Assembly (NCBI GenBank): GCA_017515945.1
Contig: JAFWDX010000171.1
Coordinates: 1 to 11,517 of the forward strand
Reading direction: 5' to 3'
Length of the DNA stretch: 11,517 bases
Source: Blautia sp.
GTDB taxonomy: Bacteria > Bacillota > Clostridia > Lachnospirales > Lachnospiraceae
Position 1 is the stretch's first letter; each line of letters begins with the position of its first letter. The translations under genes were made by a program, and so were the position numbers. Below, one piece after another: positions 1 through 5,146 of this stretch. The notes beneath the pieces were generated by a model, which had not been told where the DNA came from, did not search any database, and saw only the letters and a program-made list of their open reading frames with translations.

Positions 1-697
1 GTTGGAAAAACTCAAACAGCAGGTCTACGAAGCAAATATGCTTCTCCCCAAGCATCATCTGGTCACCTTTACCTGGGGAAACGTCAGCGGGATCGACCGT
101 GAGTCAGGCTTGTTTGTCATTAAGCCCAGCGGAGTCGAGTATGATGAGCTGACTCCGGAATCCATGGTCGTCGTGGATCTCGACGGCAATGTCGTGGAGG
201 GCGACTTTAATCCATCCTCTGATACAGAGACACACCGGATCCTTTATCGCCATTTTGAAAACATCGGCGGGATCGTTCACACCCATTCACCCTGGGCCAC
301 CAGCTGGGCGCAGGCCGGCCGTGCGATCCCCTGCTACGGGACGACTCATGCCGACTATATTTACGGCGAGGTTCCCTGTGTGCGCAATCTGACCCGCGAG
401 GAGATCGACGAAGCGTACGAGCTTAACACCGGCGTGCTGATCGTCGATCATTTCAAAGAAAACAATATCGATTATGATGCGGTTCCCTGTGTTCTCTGCA
501 AGAATCACGGCCCCTTCACCTGGGGCAAGGACGCGAATAATGCCGTTCACAATGCCGTCGTTCTTGAGGAGTGCGCCAAGACGGCAGCCCGCTGCGAGCT
601 GATCAACCCGCAGGTGCAGCCGGCACCCCAGGAGCTCCAGGACAAGCATTATTACAGAAAACACGGAGCCAATGCATATTACGGGCAGGGAAAATAA
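1..697 (+). CDS. araD: L-ribulose-5-phosphate 4-epimerase, class II aldolase family (5' end just cut)
   Basis: Converts L-ribulose-5-phosphate to D-xylulose-5-phosphate, feeding L-arabinose (or related pentose/ascorbate) breakdown into the pentose phosphate pathway; cytoplasmic, zinc-dependent. The protein closely resembles E. coli AraD over its whole length (231-232 residues): TWGNVS near 25-30, IKPSGV near 41-46, the SSDT motif near 73-76, the zinc ligands in IVHTHS (His 94 and 96), a third ligand in KNHGPF (His 170), and the C-terminal [15 protein letters not shown] with the catalytic-region His and Tyr. Base 1 is a G followed in frame by TTG GAA AAA. E. coli AraD begins MLE, so the true start is probably an ATG whose first two bases lie just outside the window; the TTG at 2 is then codon 2. 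UlaF/SgbE paralogues are an alternative label. The upstream operon is not visible. A mobile repeat starts 8 bases after the stop. Confidence 0.95.
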   Translation, partial: LEKLKQQVYEANMLLPKHHLVTFTWGNVSGIDRESGLFVIKPSGVEYDELTPESMVVVDLDGNVVEGDFNPSSDTETHRILYRHFENIGGIVHTHSPWATSWAQAGRAIPCYGTTHADYIYGEVPCVRNLTREEIDEAYELNTGVLIVDHFKENNIDYDAVPCVLCKNHGPFTWGKDANNAVHNAVVLEECAKTAARCELINPQVQPAPQELQDKHYYRKHGANAYYGQGK

Positions 698-705
698 GAA
701 ATCCA

Positions 706-848
706 GGAATTGTTCAGTCAGCACCTCGCATTTATTGCGAGCGCGCGAGAAAAAGGTGAACAGCCATGGCCGGGCGCACTTTCATTGTGACGAAAGGAGC
801 TTGCGTCCGGCCTCGTAACTGTGAAGGAGATTTTGACTGAACAGTTAT
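706..848 (+). mobile_element. MITE-like repeat, copy A
   Basis: About 143 bp between araD and the PAP2 gene. The left end GGAATTGTTCAGTCA (706-720) and the right end TGACTGAACAGTTAT (834-848) are inverted repeats with a 12-base perfect core. Internal hairpins: CTCGCA/TGCGAG (725-730/736-741), GGCCGG/CCGGCC (768-773/807-812), and GTAACTGT (815-822) pairing with the right end (841-848). No target duplication is visible, so this is probably an old copy. It aligns over its whole length with copy E (8192-8336) and carries no 21-bp module. It has no coding capacity. Confidence 0.85.
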
Positions 849-860
849 AATATTTATATG
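833..860 (+). promoter_or_regulatory. Possible promoter formed by the right end of copy A
   Basis: TTGACT (833-838) overlaps the right terminal repeat of copy A and lies 16 bases before TATATG (855-860). This would place transcription start near 867, ahead of the PAP2 gene. The -35 matches consensus at 5 of 6 positions; the -10 is only 4 of 6. In copies C, D and E the corresponding position reads GTGGCT or GTGACT, so the match is specific to this copy. Inference only. Confidence 0.3.
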
Positions 861-884
861 CGTGTGTTTAACAGGGAAACTGTG

Positions 885-890
885 AAGGAG
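885..890 (+). promoter_or_regulatory. Ribosome binding site of the PAP2 gene, within a sequence shared with the repeat
   Basis: AAGGAG lies 4 bases before the ATG at 895 and is part of a 14-base string AACTGTGAAGGAGA (878-891) identical to 817-830 inside copy A. The site fixes the start and may have come from the repeat. Confidence 0.6.
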
Positions 891-894
891 AAAG

Positions 895-1560
895 ATGCGT
901 AGTAGTGCTATTCGCAGAAACTATCTGACAGCTGTGCTGCTGTTTGTTTTGTTTGTGATATTTACATTGATCGTGAAAAGCATTGATGTGGAGGCGATCG
1001 GGCCGCAGGGCAGCACAGTCGGCCTCGCAAGGTTCAACAGTATGGTACAGGAAGCCGTAAAAGCAGATCCCAAATGGGACCGCATCACAGACCTGCTTGC
1101 CCTTGTCTGCATCGCCATCGGCGTGGGATTCATGATCCTGGCGCTGAAACAGCTTATCAGCCGCAGGAGCCTGTGGAAGGTGGATTTCGGCCTTGTACTG
1201 CTGGCCGGGCATTTCGTACTGATGTGCGCGGCGTACATACTGTTTGAGAAGGTGATCATCAATTACCGCCCGGTACTGACGGACGAGGGACTGGAGGCGT
1301 CCTACCCCTCTTCCCACACGATGCTTGTGCTCTGCATCATGATCCCGGCCGTCATTCTTTTTCACAGGTATCTCACCCGTCACAGATTCCTGCTGGTCCT
1401 GGTTGACATCCTCTGTATCGCGCTGATCATACAGGCTCCGGTCGGGCGGATCATGGCAGGGATGCACTGGGCGACGGATGTGATCGGAGGATGTCTTATT
1501 TCCGTAGCGCTCAGCATGCTGTTTTACGCGGTACTGTTTCATTATGAAGAGGAGCATTGA
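895..1560 (+). CDS. PAP2-family (type 2 phosphatidic acid phosphatase) integral membrane phosphatase
   Basis: A membrane protein of 221 residues predicted to remove phosphate from a lipid or diphosphate substrate (undecaprenyl-diphosphate, phosphatidic acid or phosphatidylglycerol-phosphate are the usual ones) at the membrane surface. Hydrophobic segments lie near residues 10-30, 65-86, 98-117, 141-157, 165-182 and 196-215. The three catalytic motifs are visible: KVIINYRP (119-126), PSSH (138-141), and GRIMAGMHWATD (184-195), which holds the Arg-x5-His-x3-Asp arrangement with His 141 and His 191 as the catalytic pair. The first motif has five residues between Lys and Arg-Pro where the textbook form has six. 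The ATG at 895 is supported by AAGGAG at 885-890. Its stop is 3 bases before the DUF1292 gene, so the two are probably cotranscribed. The precise substrate cannot be read from sequence. Confidence 0.88.
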   Translation: MRSSAIRRNYLTAVLLFVLFVIFTLIVKSIDVEAIGPQGSTVGLARFNSMVQEAVKADPKWDRITDLLALVCIAIGVGFMILALKQLISRRSLWKVDFGLVLLAGHFVLMCAAYILFEKVIINYRPVLTDEGLEASYPSSHTMLVLCIMIPAVILFHRYLTRHRFLLVLVDILCIALIIQAPVGRIMAGMHWATDVIGGCLISVALSMLFYAVLFHYEEEH

Positions 1561-1563
1561 TCT

Positions 1564-1872
1564 ATGTCAGATGAAAAGACAAATGTAAATGATTACGAAG
1601 AGGTTGAGCTTGATGCCATTACCCTGACGCTCGACGACGGGACGGAGCAGGAGTTTGCCATTGTTGCCGTATTTGACCTGGGCGACAGGGACTATTGCGC
1701 GATCTGCCCGATCGTTGACGGCGATATCGTTGACGAGGAGAGCATCACCTTCTTCCGCTATTCAGAGGACGGTGAAGAAGTGACCCTGGACGAGATCGAG
1801 GATGAGGATGAATACGCCAGGGTCGCACAGGAGTACGACATTCTCGGAGAGGATGACGAGGCAGAGGACTGA
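1564..1872 (+). CDS. DUF1292 family acidic protein
   Basis: A 102-residue, very acidic protein matching the DUF1292 pattern widespread in Firmicutes. It has an N-terminal LTLDDGTEQEFAIVAVFDL strand region (about 26-44), the Asp-Tyr-Cys-Ala core near 48-51, the GEEVTLDEIEDEDEYARVA stretch (about 71-89) and an acidic tail. Function is not established for the family; it is cytoplasmic, with no signal or membrane segment. The start lies 3 bases after the PAP2 stop, and its ribosome binding site (GAGGAG) sits inside the last PAP2 codons, suggesting translational coupling. In other Firmicutes such genes often sit with conserved housekeeping genes, so the PAP2 pairing is not informative on its own. 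Confidence 0.85.
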   Translation: MSDEKTNVNDYEEVELDAITLTLDDGTEQEFAIVAVFDLGDRDYCAICPIVDGDIVDEESITFFRYSEDGEEVTLDEIEDEDEYARVAQEYDILGEDDEAED

Positions 1873-1898
1873 GTATAATTGTTCCCGTAATATAAACG

Positions 1899-1918
1899 GT
1901 AACTTGTGACTGAACAGT
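1899..1918 (+). repeat. Fragment G of the MITE-like repeat (right-end remnant)
   Basis: The 16 bases CTTGTGACTGAACAGT (1903-1918) are identical to the right arm of copy E (8318-8333), preceded by GTAA. After this point the match to the terminal repeat is lost. It lies 27 bases after the DUF1292 stop, again in a gene 3' end. Confidence 0.6.
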
Positions 1919-1935
1919 CAGGAGCTGTAAAGAAA

Positions 1936-2002
1936 TATACTCGCGTGATCAGATAAATGGAGAACGTACCTGATCATCCGCGCGGTATATGCAGAGGCTC
2001 TG
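1936..2002 (+). repeat. Second repeat family, uninterrupted copy X
   Basis: This stretch matches the reverse complement of 8132-8190 plus 8337-8352. Bases 1981-2002 (22 bases) are an exact inverted match of 8132-8153, and GATCAGATAAATGGA (1947-1961) exactly matches the complement of 8173-8187; the intervening sequence is similar but diverged. TATACTC at 1937-1943 corresponds to the complement of 8345-8352 on the far side of copy E. It lies in the leader of the DUF937 gene. Its outer limits are uncertain. Confidence 0.7.
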
Positions 2003-2043
2003 AATACGTGGAATCAAAGATCTCTGCGCATTCAGACCCTCTG
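1992..2043 (+). other. Imperfect hairpin in the leader of the DUF937 gene
   Basis: CAGAGG (1992-1997) pairs with CCTCTG (2038-2043), and inside it CTGAAT (2000-2005) pairs with ATTCAG (2030-2035), separated by a 2x2 internal loop. It ends about 18 bases before the ribosome binding site and has no T-run, so it is not a simple terminator. Role unknown. Confidence 0.45.
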
Positions 2044-2060
2044 GATCCTTACTGCAAACG

Positions 2061-2067
2061 AAAGGAG
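2061..2067 (+). promoter_or_regulatory. Ribosome binding site choosing the DUF937 start
   Basis: AAAGGAG lies 6 bases before the ATG at 2074. The open frame runs back to 1957, but that upstream ATG has no comparable site and would translate repeat sequence, so 2074 is preferred. Confidence 0.85.
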
Positions 2068-2073
2068 AAAAAA

Positions 2074-2904
2074 ATGGATCTGCTTAATATGCTGCTTGGA
2101 TCTATGGCATCAGATGAATCGATCAAGACGCTGTCCAAAAAGCTTGGAGCCGGCACGGACCAGGTGGGAAAGCTTGTGGCTTCGTCTCTGCCCCTCATGC
2201 TCGCGAGCATGACCGGGAATGCGTCCTCTGAAGAGGGGGCGAGAAATCTTGCCGGCGCACTGCGTCAGCACACGGAAAAGACCACGATGGCGCAGCAGAT
2301 CGGCGGCGCGGATGAGGAGGACGGCGACAAGATCGTTCACCATATCCTGGGCAAGGATTCCGATGCGGTCATCAAAGCTCTGGCAAAAGAAACAGACATG
2401 AAGGAAGAACAGGTAAGCAAAGGACTCGCCAGCCTGGCTCCGGCCCTGCTGTCCGGCCTTTCTGCCGCGGTCAGCGGGCAGGCTTCAAATGGCGGCCTGG
2501 ATCTGGGAAGTCTCCTGGGGATGTTCGGCGGGAATCAGCAGAGCGCGGTCAACGGCCTTGGCCTGCTGGGAAGCCTTCTCGGAATGCCTCAGCAGCAGTC
2601 TCAGGATCTGAATTTGGGATCCCTGCTCGGCGGCCTGCTGGGCGGCGGAATGCAGCAGCAGCAACAGCAGCCTTCACTGCTGGGCGGCCTTCTCGGCGGT
2701 CTGCTGGGCGGCGGGATGCAGCAGCAACAGCAGCCTTCACTGCTGGGCGGCCTTCTCGGCATGCCTGCGCAGCAGCAGCAGCAGCCTGTCGGAGGACTGG
2801 GAAGCCTGCTCGGGGGACTCCTCGGCGGCGGCAACCAGAATGTCAGTGTCAATACCTTTAACGGAGGAGACCTGCTCAATATTCTTTCTGCGTTGATGAG
2901 ATAA
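2074..2904 (+). CDS. DUF937 family protein with Gln/Gly-Leu repeat tail
   Basis: A 276-residue protein. The first about 130 residues form the helical DUF937-type domain (MDLLNMLLGSMASDESIKTL; the paired VSKGLASLAPALLSGLS motif near 120-136). From about residue 145 it becomes low complexity: alternating blocks of GSLLGGLLGGG and MQQQQQQP, ending with a distinct NQNVSVNTFNGGDLLNILSALMR cap region. There is no signal peptide, so it should be cytoplasmic; family function is unknown. The Gln tracts are built from CAG/CAA triplets, and the neighbouring units are near-identical at DNA level (about 2620-2840), so repeat number is likely to vary between strains. It appears monocistronic, with an MITE-like repeat starting 8 bases after the stop and two terminators at 3108-3181. 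Confidence 0.8.
   Translation: MDLLNMLLGSMASDESIKTLSKKLGAGTDQVGKLVASSLPLMLASMTGNASSEEGARNLAGALRQHTEKTTMAQQIGGADEEDGDKIVHHILGKDSDAVIKALAKETDMKEEQVSKGLASLAPALLSGLSAAVSGQASNGGLDLGSLLGMFGGNQQSAVNGLGLLGSLLGMPQQQSQDLNLGSLLGGLLGGGMQQQQQQPSLLGGLLGGLLGGGMQQQQQPSLLGGLLGMPAQQQQQPVGGLGSLLGGLLGGGNQNVSVNTFNGGDLLNILSALMR
2620..2840 (+). repeat. In-frame tandem repeat region inside the DUF937 gene
   Basis: Three successive coding units of the type Gly-Leu block, Met, Gln tract, Pro, Ser-Leu-Leu. The string CTGCTGGGCGGCCTTCTCGG occurs at about 2678-2697 and 2741-2760, and runs of CAG lie at about 2650, 2718 and 2769. Units differ by whole codons, preserving the frame. Confidence 0.75.
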
Positions 2905-2946
2905 GAATAAGGGGAACTGTTCAGTCAGCACCTCGCATTTACTGCG

Positions 2947-2967
2947 ACACCGCAGGCGTGCCTTGGC
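2947..2967 (+). repeat. 21-bp module, copy 1 (divergent)
   Basis: Begins ACACCGCAGGCGT and ends GCCTTGGC, and is directly followed by AGG (2968-2970). Copy E has GCG|AGG at the corresponding place, so the module is a clean insertion in the first hairpin of copy B. Confidence 0.75.
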
Positions 2968-3001
2968 AGGTGCGTGGGACAAAAGCTTCACAGCCAAGGC
3001 C

Positions 3002-3022
3002 ACACCGAAGGCGTCCCTTGGG
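3002..3022 (+). repeat. 21-bp module, copy 2
   Basis: Begins ACACCGAAGGCGT and ends CCCTTGGG, followed by AGG (3023-3025). Copies D and E read GGCC|AGG here without it. Identical to 4911-4931. Confidence 0.8.
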
Positions 3023-3107
3023 AGGCGCACTTCCAATGCGACGAAAGGAGCCTGCGCCTGGCCTCGTAGCTGTGAAGGAGCTTGCGGCTGAACAGCTACG
3101 GACATGG

Positions 3108-3139
3108 GGGGACGGTTTATGACAGACCGTCTCCTTTTT
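3108..3139 (+). terminator. Intrinsic terminator after the DUF937 unit
   Basis: GGGGACGGT (3108-3116) pairs with ACCGTCTCC (3126-3134), nine pairs including one G-T, and is followed by five T. It contains the decamer GGGGACGGTT also found in the hairpin at 8053-8081. Confidence 0.75.
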
Positions 3140-3143
3140 ATGC

Positions 3144-3181
3144 AAAAAAAGGACGCCGTCGGGGGGACGGCGTCTTTTTTT
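3144..3181. terminator. Strong bidirectional terminator
   Basis: GACGCCGTC (3152-3160) pairs perfectly with GACGGCGTC (3166-3174) around a GGGGG loop. It is flanked by seven A on the left and seven T on the right, so it can terminate in both directions. Confidence 0.88.
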
Positions 3182-3396
3182 AACCGATGCAGGAAAGGAA
3201 GTAGAAGGCAGTCCCTCTGCATCATTTCGGAATTGCAGTAAACTTGCCACAAGTCTTCTGCACGGAGAACGTACAGCCAGGGCATGAGGGGGATAAAAAC
3301 TCCAGCCATACGGGTCTTTTCAAATGTTAATCATATCATAATCGAACTAGTTTATATTATACAGCAAGAGTTTTACAAAAGTCAATTAAAATTTAA
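3182..3396. other. AT-rich intergenic stretch, nothing recognised
   Basis: Between the terminator and the minimal repeat F there is no supported gene, RNA or promoter. Base composition becomes strongly AT-rich from about 3315 onward. Confidence 0.5.
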
Positions 3397-3404
3397 AAAA
3401 TTTT

Positions 3405-3453
3405 GTAACTGTTTAGTCAGCAGTTACTGTTCACGGTCTGACTGAACAGTTAC
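3405..3453 (+). mobile_element. Minimal 49-bp MITE copy F with perfect 8-bp target duplication
   Basis: The ends GTAACTGTTTAGTCA (3405-3419) and TGACTGAACAGTTAC (3439-3453) are inverted repeats with one mismatch, around 19 internal bases; none of the usual hairpins 1 and 2 are present. AAAATTTT flanks it on both sides (3397-3404 and 3454-3461), consistent with an 8-bp target duplication, though this octamer is itself palindromic. It lies 17 bases upstream of the -35 box of the ABC transporter promoter. Confidence 0.8.
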
Positions 3454-3470
3454 AAAATTTTATGTGAATG

Positions 3471-3499
3471 TTGAAAAATGACAAGCAATATGGTATATT
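3471..3499 (+). promoter_or_regulatory. Sigma-A promoter of the ABC transporter operon
   Basis: TTGAAA (3471-3476), 17-base spacer, TATATT (3494-3499), with a TG extended -10 (3491-3492). Transcription would begin near 3506, giving a leader of about 245 bases before the binding-protein gene. Confidence 0.75.
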
Positions 3500-3574
3500 G
3501 AAGAAGATAGATATGGCAATCTGCATAAATTCATTCTGCTTGCAGGTATGGATTTAGGAGTTGACCGCAAATAA

Positions 3575-3715
3575 ATGGATCAGCTTGCTGAGGATCTTTG
3601 TTCGGACATGATCTGCAGAAAATGCGGGCATAGCGGGCTGTGCGAACATTTTTGCAGGGTGCAGCCGGGCAAAAGACCGGCAGGATGTTCCATTCATTTA
3701 CGGATGCTTCCTTAG
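3575..3715 (+). CDS. Possible cysteine-rich leader ORF
   Basis: A 46-codon open frame in the transporter leader. It encodes a peptide with Cys at 9, 14, 17, 23, 27 and 38, including CRKC and CEHFC, plus His 19 and His 25. It follows directly after the stop of an eight-codon frame (3548-3574) and has only a distant ribosome binding site (AGGAG, 3556-3560). It ends 38 bases before the binding-protein start. The Cys density suggests a metal-binding or sensing leader peptide, but a random frame of this length is common. No recognised family. Confidence 0.22.
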   Translation: MDQLAEDLCSDMICRKCGHSGLCEHFCRVQPGKRPAGCSIHLRMLP

Positions 3716-3737
3716 GTGGATTGCGGATATATTGCGC

Positions 3738-3745
3738 AAAGGAGG
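3738..3745 (+). promoter_or_regulatory. Ribosome binding site choosing the binding-protein start
   Basis: AAAGGAGG lies 7 bases before the ATG at 3753. It rules out the in-frame alternative start at 3732, which lies upstream of the site, and gives a normal signal peptide beginning MKKK. Confidence 0.88.
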
Positions 3746-3752
3746 TACTATT

Positions 3753-4844
3753 ATGAAAAAGAAACTTGCATTGCTCCTTGCCGGGATGATGACCGCCAGC
3801 ATGCTGGCCGCTGTTCCGGCCATGGCAGAAGAAACGATCACGGCAGATGCGGATCTGCTCGCTGCGGCCCAGGAGGAGGGCGAGCTGACGGTTTACGGCT
3901 CCTGCGAGGAGGAATACCTTGCTGCGGCCTGCAAAAAGTTCGAGCAGCTCACGAATATCAAGGTCGCGTATCAGCGTCTTTCCACCTCCGAGGTCTATAC
4001 CAAGATCTCCGAAGAGGCGGGCAATCCCTCCGGCGACGTATGGTTCGGCGGAACGACAGATCCCTATAACGAAGCTGTGGCAGACGGCCTGCTTGAGCCC
4101 TATGAGGCTGCAAATGCAGTCAACCTGATCTCCGAGGATTATAAGGATCCCGACAATAACTGGTACGGCATCTATAAAGGCATCCTGGGCTTCATGGTCA
4201 ATACCGAGGAGCTGGACCGCCTGGGCCTCGAGGCTCCAAAGACATGGGATGACCTTCTCAAAGAGGAATACAAAGGCCTGATCATGCTGTCCAATCCGAA
4301 TACCGCCGGCACGGCCAAGCTCGTCATCAACACCATGATCCAGATGAAGGGTCACGACGAGGCCATGGAGTACTTCAAGGCCCTTGACCAGAATATTTCC
4401 CAGTATACCAAATCCGGTTCCGGCCCGTCCAAGATGGTCGGCCCCGGCGAGTGCGTGATCGGGATCGGCTTCCTGCATGACGGCATCTACCAGATCCTGC
4501 AGGGCTATGACAACATCCAGCTCATCGTTCCTGAGGACGGCACCTCCTTTGAGGTCGGCGCCACCGCCATCTTCAAGGGCTGCAAGCATCCGAACGCGGC
4601 TAAACTCTGGATCGAGTTCGCCCTCTCTCCGGAGTGTGTGGACATTGCCAAGGAGAACGGCTCCTATCAGTTCCTGGTTCTTTCCAATGCAACTCAGCCT
4701 GAGGAGGCAGAGGAGTTCGGCCTGGATATGAACAACACCATCGATTACGACTTTGAGGATGCCAAGAACAACATCGCCCAGTACGTGGAGGACTTCTTCC
4801 AGGCTGTGGGCGGCGATGATGAAACCAGATTCATGACAGAATAA
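3753..4844 (+). CDS. ABC transporter substrate-binding protein, AfuA/FbpA-like family
   Basis: A 363-residue extracytoplasmic binding protein of an importer whose permease and ATPase follow. Residues 1-25 form a signal peptide ending AVPAMA|EE, cleaved by signal peptidase I; there is no lipobox Cys, which is unusual for a monoderm binding protein. The mature part has the family landmarks ELTVYGS (44-50), GDVWFGG (94-100), GILGFMVNTEELDRLGL (143-159), YTKSGSGPSKMVGPGE (218-233) and FEVGATAIFKGCKHPNAAK (266-284). FbpA-type iron binders use adjacent tyrosines, which I do not see; the FLHDG motif (240-244) recalls the His-Asp pair I remember from AfuA hexose-phosphate binders. A phosphorylated sugar or phosphonate is therefore as likely as iron. 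The last codons and stop lie at the insertion point of repeat copy C. Confidence 0.85.
   Translation: MKKKLALLLAGMMTASMLAAVPAMAEETITADADLLAAAQEEGELTVYGSCEEEYLAAACKKFEQLTNIKVAYQRLSTSEVYTKISEEAGNPSGDVWFGGTTDPYNEAVADGLLEPYEAANAVNLISEDYKDPDNNWYGIYKGILGFMVNTEELDRLGLEAPKTWDDLLKEEYKGLIMLSNPNTAGTAKLVINTMIQMKGHDEAMEYFKALDQNISQYTKSGSGPSKMVGPGECVIGIGFLHDGIYQILQGYDNIQLIVPEDGTSFEVGATAIFKGCKHPNAAKLWIEFALSPECVDIAKENGSYQFLVLSNATQPEEAEEFGLDMNNTIDYDFEDAKNNIAQYVEDFFQAVGGDDETRFMTE
4836..4843 (+). repeat. Target duplication of copy C, left
   Basis: ACAGAATA, identical to 5030-5037. It covers the last two sense codons and the first two bases of the stop codon of the binding-protein gene. Confidence 0.85.
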
Positions 4845-4910
4845 TAACTGATCAGTCGGCACCTCGCTTTTTTGCGAGGTGTGTGAGACAAAGGCTGAGC
4901 AGCCAGGGCC

Positions 4911-4931
4911 ACACCGAAGGCGTCCCTTGGG
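4911..4931 (+). repeat. 21-bp module, copy 3
   Basis: Identical to 3002-3022 and at the same internal position (after GGCC, before AGG), so copies B and C share this insertion. Confidence 0.8.
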
Positions 4932-4954
4932 AGGTGCACTTCCAATGCGACGCA

Positions 4955-4975
4955 ACACCGAAGGCGTCCTTTGGG
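4955..4975 (+). repeat. 21-bp module, copy 4
   Basis: Differs from copy 3 by one base (CCTTTGGG instead of CCCTTGGG). It lies at a new internal position, again directly before AGG (4976-4978). The change improves an internal hairpin: CCGAAGG can pair with CCTTTGG around CGT, with one G-T pair. Confidence 0.75.
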
Positions 4976-5046
4976 AGGAGCCTGTGCCTGACCCCGTAAC
5001 TGTGAAGAAGCTTGTGGCTGAACAGTTACACAGAATAAAATAAAGT

Positions 5047-5080
5047 GTAACGGCGAAAGTGCCTGTGGCTGAAAAGTCGC
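5047..5080 (+). repeat. Decayed solo right arm of the repeat
   Basis: Aligns without gaps to the right arm of copy C (4996-5029): 25 of 34 bases match, including GTAAC at the start and TGTGGCTGAA in the middle. It lies just beyond the target duplication of copy C, so an older insertion was probably already present here. Confidence 0.5.
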
Positions 5081-5091
5081 AGATTATTCAT

Positions 5092-5119
5092 AAAGGGAGA
5101 TGGAGACCATCTCCCTTTT
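5092..5119 (+). terminator. Terminator or attenuator between binding-protein and permease genes
   Basis: AAAGGGAGATGG (5092-5103) pairs perfectly with CCATCTCCCTTT (5107-5118) around an AGA loop, with a run of four T. It is 27 bases before the permease start. Partial read-through here would make more binding protein than permease, the usual stoichiometry for ABC importers. Confidence 0.85.
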
Positions 5120-5146
5120 ATGCTTATATGATTAGGAGGGAAACTT

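Larger units (their letters stand above)
2913..3099 (+). mobile_element. MITE-like repeat, expanded copy B with two 21-bp modules
   Basis: 187 bp starting 8 bases after the DUF937 stop. The left end GGAACTGTTCAGTCA (2913-2927) faces the right end CGGCTGAACAGCTAC (3085-3099). It matches copy E apart from two inserted 21-bp modules (2947-2967 and 3002-3022). The right hairpin GTAGCTGT/ACAGCTAC (3066-3073/3092-3099) keeps perfect pairing although both arms differ from the family sequence. No target duplication is visible. Confidence 0.85.
4844..5029 (+). mobile_element. MITE-like repeat, expanded copy C with two 21-bp modules and 8-bp target duplication
   Basis: 186 bp. The left end ATAACTGATCAGTCG (4844-4858) supplies the last base of the preceding stop codon; the right end is TGGCTGAACAGTTAC (5015-5029). 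It is flanked by perfect ACAGAATA duplications (4836-4843, 5030-5037). Modules lie at 4911-4931 and 4955-4975. The first hairpin GCACCTCGC/GCGAGGTG is intact, as is the right hairpin GTAACTGT/ACAGTTAC (4996-5003/5022-5029). Confidence 0.9.

Noticed and set aside
698..857. 8-bp target duplications around copies A and B
   Set aside because: Flanks of A (698-705 against 849-856) and B (2905-2912 against 3100-3107) do not match; only C, E and F are claimed.
868..1557. 229-codon minus-strand open frame opposite the PAP2 gene
   Set aside because: Composition (His/Gln/Asp-rich) is typical of the antisense of a membrane protein gene; the + strand gene has intact catalytic motifs.
1957..2073. N-terminal extension of the DUF937 protein from the ATG at 1957
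   Set aside because: Would translate the second repeat family and hairpin; the ATG at 2074 has a strong ribosome binding site and starts the family-like sequence.
2737..3309. Minus-strand frames sharing the peptide APPKGRLRCG with the frame at 3531-4958
   Set aside because: The shared peptide comes from the 21-bp module and its flanks in copies B and C, not from homologous proteins.
3531..4958. 475-codon open frame on the minus strand
   Set aside because: Lies opposite the well-supported binding-protein gene and starts inside repeat copy C. It has no ribosome binding site, and its first residues are simply translated 21-bp module sequence.
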